Below are positions 7,140 to 10,760 of a stretch of DNA of 10,760 nucleotides, piece by piece (position 1 is the stretch's first letter; every line of letters begins with the position of its first letter). The notes below the pieces were generated by a model. That model ran no database searches, was not told where the DNA came from, and was given only the letters and a program-made list of their open reading frames with translations. Position numbers and translations under genes: made by a program. Source of the DNA: Euperipatoides rowelli (Eukaryota; Onychophora; Udeonychophora; Euonychophora; Peripatopsidae); assembly GCA_003024985.2 (NCBI GenBank), contig PXIH01S0022458.1. One strand, given 5' to 3'.

Positions 7140-7639
7140 ATAAATATTTACATCACATGATGTACGAAAATCAAGTGTCTGGTGATAATTTGAGTAAAAA
7201 CATGTCTTCTTTGGCCTTATCCGATGGAAAGTATTTTGTTGGTAAGTTTACAGGGGGGTCAACACAAAATGACTTTTTGATAGACTTGTCTATTCAAGGA
7301 TTTAAAATTAAAGTTCATGTCACATGTCTTCCTGAACATATTATACCATCTGAATTGCTAAGAAATCTACAAGCTAGTGAAGAAACAATTTCTGATCCCG
7401 ATGGAAACTCTTTAGAAAATTTGGGAATCCTGAAACTAAAAGTGAATTTTAAAGGTAAGACTAAGTTCTTAAATATTCATATTTTGAACAAATTAAATCA
7501 GTCTATACTAGGCAGAAATGAATCAGTTTCTCTTGGAATAATAACTTTAAATGGAATAAAAATATATGAAAACAAAGATAGCACTCAAGCTTCTTCACTA
7601 AGTGAAATAAAAAAATTATTCCCTGAAATCTTTAAATAA
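7140..7639 (+). pseudogene. pol (PR): Retropepsin-like aspartic protease region, catalytic motif lost
   Basis: This continues the zinc-knuckle frame without a break, so Gag and Pol were one polyprotein. FLIDLSIQGFKIKV matches the strand pair that precedes the catalytic Asp-Thr-Gly in retropepsins, and ILGRNESVSLGII matches the Leu-Gly-Arg motif near the domain end. At 7316-7327, where DTGA is expected, the codons read His-Val-Thr-Cys, so the catalytic Asp is gone and the enzyme could not cut the polyprotein. The domain is followed by KKLFPEIFK, the linker that leads into reverse transcriptase, and a TAA stop at 7637-7639 in the same frame. Confidence 0.75.
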
Positions 7640-8388
7640 ATAGGAAATTTTGAAGGTNAAATCAAAATAACTTTAAAAGATAATTGTCAACCTTTTGTAC
7701 AATCTATACCCAGGGTGGTAGCAATACCTTTATTAGATAAATTAAAATTAGAATTCAATAGACTTATTAAATTAAACATTATAGCCTACAAACTATAGAA
7801 GAACCAGCTGAATGGACAGCACCTATAGTAATAATCCCCAAGGGAGATACAGTTAGAATTTGTTCTGACTTTACTGTGATTTGAATAAAAATGTTTTACA
7901 TCCTTATTTCCCAATAAATGGAGTTGAAAGCACCTTGCCAAACTCAAAGGGGCTAAGGTTTTTTTTCAAAAATTGATTTGAACTCTAGTTTTCATTAAGT
8001 TACATTAATCTTGTCAAAAACTAACTCCTTTATTACCCCATTTGGAAGATTTTTTTTTACAAAAGATTATCTTTTTGGAATTTCATGTGCACCTGAATTA
8101 TTTGCTTTAAAGGTAGCCCAGCTTTTAGAGGGCATACAAGGAATAGTGTATCATATTGATGATTTCTTAATATTTGCTGAAAACAAACAAGCTCATGATA
8201 AAATATTACTTGAGGTTTTAAACAGTCTGCATAAGGCAGGTATTACTATACATGAAAACAAAAGTGTGTTTAACACCAATTGTGTTCATTATCTTAGGCA
8301 TGTGGTATCAGATTCAGGAATAACTAATGACCCTGATAGAGTTTTAGCAATAAAGAATTTCCCATACCAACCAATAAGAGAAAAGTAG
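7640..8388 (+). pseudogene. pol (RT): Reverse transcriptase domain, multiply frame-shifted
   Basis: The enzyme copies the element's RNA into DNA. The N-terminal part (IPRVVAIPLLDKLK) continues the upstream frame. Near 7785 the frame changes to give EEPAEWTAPIV and VRICSDFT; near 7877 it changes again (DLNKNV); and two further shifts occur near 7950 and in the T8 run at 7959-7966. Catalytic motif A survives as FSKIDLNSSF (Asp codon 7975-7977), followed by a stop at 7996-7998. A longer open stretch from 8011 holds ITPFGRF, FGISCAPELF and HIDDFLIFAE, whose paired Asp codons (8158-8163) are the polymerase catalytic residues. The frame ends at TAG 8386-8388 just before the RNase H linker. N at 7658. 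Confidence 0.92.
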
Positions 8389-9025
8389 AACAGTTTTTAG
8401 GAGTGGTTAATTTCTCAGCCAGATTTATCAAAAAGTAATCTGATATTTTAGAGCCTTTTAATAGTTTACTGAAAGAAGGAGTACAGTTCTTGTGGGATAG
8501 CCCAAATTAAAGTAGGCTACTTCTAGCAGAAGCTCCTACACTTGCATTTTTTGATCCTAATAAACAGATCATATTTAGTGCTGATTCATTTAGTTTTGGC
8601 CTAGGTGCATGTTTGCAACAAGAAACGCAAGGTTCCAGAGAAATAGTTGCATAAGCCTCTACAACACTGCATGATGCAGAAAAAGGTTTTCTGATAATGA
8701 AAGAGAAACTGTCTTTTGTTTGGGCAGCCGACTGGTTTAAAGAATATGTTACTGGTATTGAAGTGGTGATGGAAACAGACCACAAACCCGTTAGTACAAA
8801 TATTACAAAAAAAAAACAATAGATGAATTGAACCCTAGATTAATGAGGTTTCATTTGAGACTCATGAGATACAATTATAAGGTAATATACCGGGAAAAAA
8901 ACATTATTCCAGATACTCTCTCAAGAAATCCTATAAAACAAGAAGATGAGGATTCTATTAAGCTGTTGGACAAAACTGAAGCTTTTGTAAATCAAATTAT
9001 AAAAAACTATCCCATTAAAGACTAA
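8385..9025 (+). pseudogene. pol (RNH): Connection and RNase H domain remnant
   Basis: RNase H removes the RNA strand of RNA:DNA hybrids during reverse transcription. After a one-base shift near 8384, VEQFLGVVNFSARFI is the standard thumb/connection segment. FSADSFSFGLGA (from about 8574), DAEKGF and METDHKP (about 8770-8790) carry the Asp, Glu and Asp of the RNase H catalytic set. In-frame stops lie at 8436-8438, 8508-8510 and 8652-8654. An A10 run (8807-8816) coincides with another shift, after which LNPRLMRFHLRLMRY and IIPDTLSRNP, the conserved end of the domain, continue to a stop at 9023-9025. Confidence 0.9.
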
Positions 9026-10092
9026 TATCTGGCAAAAATAAGTGAAGAACAAGCTCAAGATCATATTTGTAAACAAATAAAATAGTATTGTAGTACAAAT
9101 TGGTCAAACAAGGAAAACATACCTCCAGAATTGCAAATTTATTATCAATATAGACATGAGTTCACATGTATTGGACCATACTTTGTCAAAGGCACAATAA
9201 TTGTTATACCAACAACCTTATTGGAGTGCATACACTTTTTAAGTTCAGGTCATCTAAGAATAACCAAATGCAGAGAAAGAGTTAAAATGTCAGTCTGGTG
9301 GTATGGAATATCAACTCAACTGGAAACACTAATAAAAAATTGTCCAAATTTCATAGAACATTGATCAAATCCTAAAGAAAAACACTTTAAAGGAGAAATA
9401 CCACCTGGCCTTGGCAGATATTAGAAGTTGACCTCTTCAATTATAAAGATTGGTACCTGATAGTCACTGACTATTATTCACGATTTTTTAAAATATGTGC
9501 TCTAAATTGCTTAACAGAAATAGCCATCATAGGAAAACTTAGATTCTTTTACAAGATTTGGAATACCCAAAATAGTAGGCTACAAAGCAACAATGGTCTG
9601 CAATTAAAGAGCAATTTGCTAATTTTGCTCTATTAAATAATTTTATACACATAACTAGCTCACCATTATATAGTCAATCTAATGGAATGGTAGAGGCAGC
9701 AGTAAAGATTGTGAAAAATCTAATCAAGAAAAATCAGATATTTACACTGGACTACACCCTTAGAGAATGGATTTAGTTCTTCAGAATTATTAATGAACAG
9801 AAAAATTAGAACATTAGTACTTATATTACCATCTAAACTATTGGAAACAGTGAATACTAGTTCTTTTGGAAAGAGGGAAAAAATAAATAAGACCAAGCAA
9901 GAACACAAATATAACCAATGTCACAAAGTAGTAAAAAAGTTACCAGATCAACAGTTGAACAATTCTGATTGGGTAACAGACTTGAGGAGAGGTGGAAAAT
10001 TGATTAAAATTGGGCCTGAGCCAAGATCCTTTATGGTAGAAGTGGATGGAGCAAGATACCAAAGAAACAAGTGGTACTTGATTCCCACATCT
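9026..10092 (+). pseudogene. pol (IN): Integrase remnant (zinc-binding, catalytic core, C-terminal domain)
   Basis: Integrase inserts the DNA copy into the genome. After a stop at 9083-9085, the HHCC domain is read as IHFLSSGHLRITKCRERVK, SVWWYGI and NCPNF. The final Cys of the zinc finger is Phe (9350-9352). The core, in a new frame, has the first catalytic Asp in VDLF (9430-9432) and TDYYSRF. The second Asp is replaced by Asn (SNNG, codon 9589-9591). A shift near 9600 follows, and the Glu is kept in SNGMVEAAVK (9693-9695), at nearly the family D-35-E spacing. A shift near 9760 leads to SSSELLMNRKIRT, and the C-terminal domain ends with PRSFMVEVDGARYQRNKWYL. No chromodomain is seen. Confidence 0.9.
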
Positions 10093-10469
10093 TACTACAG
10101 AAACCAGGAGGCACCTCATAGGAACCAGGAGGCNCCTTACTATAGGAACCAGGGGACACCATACTATAATAACAAGGATGGGTCACCTAGAAATCAACAA
10201 ACATCCTATGAAAATCAAGGACTGGTGGATGTGCATATGACTGGATTCAAAGATACACCTGTGGACCAAAAGAAAACACCTCTATAGACTGATTCTGATT
10301 TCATTCCTATCCATGAGGCTAAGGATATAGGAATAAAAAGTAGCAGTAATGGTACATTAGTGCACCAGAGCAAGTAGCTCCTATAGGGATATTTGTTGAC
10401 CTTTCAGAACCTTCAGGAAGTGCACTAGACCAGCTTGGATGGCAGACTATGTTGTTTGAGAACTTTTAA
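10093..10469 (+). pseudogene. Pol C-terminal tail with RNQ-rich tandem repeats
   Basis: Directly after the integrase C-terminal domain the same frame encodes degenerate repeats of the form Tyr-Tyr-Arg-Asn-Gln-Glu/Gly-Ala/Thr-Pro. The clearest DNA units are 10093-10116 (24 nt), 10117-10137 (21 nt) and 10138-10161 (24 nt), with weaker copies to about 10221. The frame stops at 10285-10287. Reading through, and after a shift before 10362, another frame gives PEQVAPIGIFVDLSEPSG and ends at TAA 10467-10469, probably the original C-terminus. No known domain is seen; the tail is hydrophilic and likely disordered. N at 10134. Confidence 0.6.
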
Positions 10470-10673
10470 TCTACATTGAGAACATTTAGTTTATTTTTAA
10501 ATTACATTGAGAACATAATTTATTTTAAAATAACAAGGTGATCTATAATTGAGTTTATTGTTAAATTTCATGGCTTTAAAAACTATAAGTTTATTGTTCC
10601 ATTGCATACACTGTAGTTTGAAAACAATTCGAGTTTATTGTTCAAATGTATGTAATTAAGGTAAATAAACTTT
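10470..10673 (+). other. 3' non-coding region of the retrotransposon with repeated motifs
   Basis: AT-rich and without coding capacity. ACATTGAGAACAT occurs at 10473-10485 and 10504-10516. GAGTTTATTGTT occurs at 10551-10562 and 10632-10643, with AAGTTTATTGTT at 10587-10598. AATAAA lies at 10663-10668, just before the polypurine tract. Confidence 0.7.
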
Positions 10674-10682
10674 GAAGAGGGG
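10674..10682 (+). promoter_or_regulatory. Polypurine tract
   Basis: GAAGAGGGG abuts the first base of the 3' LTR. It is the expected RNase H-resistant primer for plus-strand DNA synthesis. Confidence 0.85.
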
Positions 10683-10753
10683 TATTCCATCAGAACTGGG
10701 TAGTTGTATTGCACATGTGTGAAGTCAGCACGGTAACTTGTGATACTAAAACA
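10683..10753 (+). repeat. 3' LTR, internally deleted
   Basis: It aligns to the 5' LTR from TATTCCATCAGAACTGGG (10683) to AACTTGTG (10742), then jumps to ATACTAAAACA (10743-10753). It therefore lacks the 78 nt corresponding to 6009-6086. It keeps the uninverted sequence GTAGTTGTATTGCACATG, which shows the ancestral arrangement. The four differences from the 5' LTR are 5914/10684, 5925/10695, 5979/10713 and 5985/10719, all transitions. At 71 nt it is far too short to be an original LTR. Confidence 0.85.
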
Positions 10754-10758
10754 CTTAC
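10754..10758. repeat. Target-site duplication, right copy (CTTAC)
   Basis: An identical match to 5908-5912, directly after the CA that ends the 3' LTR. It fixes the right boundary of the element two bases before the window ends. Confidence 0.8.
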
Positions 10759-10760
10759 TC

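Larger units (their letters stand above)
5913..10753 (+). mobile_element. Degenerate Ty3/Gypsy LTR retrotransposon, full length between LTR ends
   Basis: The element is 4841 bp, bounded by short LTRs with TG...CA ends (the TG is TA in the 3' copy) and flanked by CTTAC target duplications. The order capsid, zinc knuckles, protease, reverse transcriptase, RNase H, integrase defines Ty3/Gypsy. The Gag opening and the integrase C-terminus resemble the animal group often annotated as K02A2.6-like. There is no env: about 210 nt separate the last codon from the polypurine tract. At least eight frameshifts and many stops, and several lost catalytic residues, make it non-functional. Across 67 alignable LTR positions I count four differences, all transitions, so the insertion is not recent. 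All four N bases in the window lie inside it. Confidence 0.92.

Noticed and set aside
7959-7966. Programmed frameshift site in the T8 run within reverse transcriptase
   Set aside because: Many other stops and shifts surround it, and a frameshift site inside the polymerase core would be unprecedented; decay or a homopolymer length error is simpler.
8507-8819. Two minus-strand open frames opposite RNase H
   Set aside because: The plus strand carries the RNase H catalytic motifs; the minus-strand frames are shadows.
9720-9908. Minus-strand open frame opposite integrase
   Set aside because: It is a shadow of the integrase C-terminal region.
10288-10682. Possible env-like gene after integrase
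   Set aside because: Only the Pol tail (to 10469) and AT-rich non-coding sequence are present, with no signal peptide or membrane-anchored frame; too short for an envelope gene.

Overview
This window comes from an AT-rich animal nuclear genome, most probably an invertebrate. The base composition, the tRNA-derived SINE heads, the LINE 3' end and the Ty3/Gypsy retrotransposon all point that way, but I cannot name the species. I see no host protein-coding gene, no bacterial-type operon, no CRISPR array and no intact RNA gene. Almost everything recognisable is mobile-element debris of different ages.

Positions 1-5900 are non-coding and dominated by repeats. In order they hold: one end of what looks like a hAT DNA transposon (1-87); a very diverged tandem array with a period near 140 bp (about 459-1440); a tRNA-derived SINE head on the plus strand (1512-1600); an imperfect direct duplication (1961-2345); an inverted repeat (2844-2945) followed by an ATT microsatellite; a diverged tandem duplication (3095-3440); a second tRNA-derived SINE head on the minus strand (4006-4058); the last codons and 3' UTR of a LINE reverse transcriptase ORF (about 4448-4891); and a 17-bp-arm hairpin (5201-5237).

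Positions 5913-10753 are one complete-ended but dead Ty3/Gypsy LTR retrotransposon, inserted at a CTTAC target that is duplicated on both sides (5908-5912 and 10754-10758). The order is 5' LTR, primer binding site, leader, gag (capsid, two CCHC zinc knuckles), protease, reverse transcriptase, RNase H, integrase, a repeat-rich C-terminal tail, a 3' non-coding region, a polypurine tract and a 3' LTR. No env-like gene is present. The zinc knuckles and protease share one open frame, so the ancestor probably made a single Gag-Pol polyprotein. Numerous frameshifts and stops, plus loss of the protease DTG motif, of the second integrase catalytic Asp and of one integrase zinc-finger Cys, show that it is a fossil.

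The most unusual structure is at the 5' edge of this element. The first 23 nt of the LTR and 12 nt of adjacent host DNA are repeated as an exact inverted copy (35-bp arms, 5-nt loop). This snap-back rearrangement must postdate insertion unless it is an assembly artefact. I found no convincing new biological system; the interest lies in these rearrangements and in the diverged repeats.
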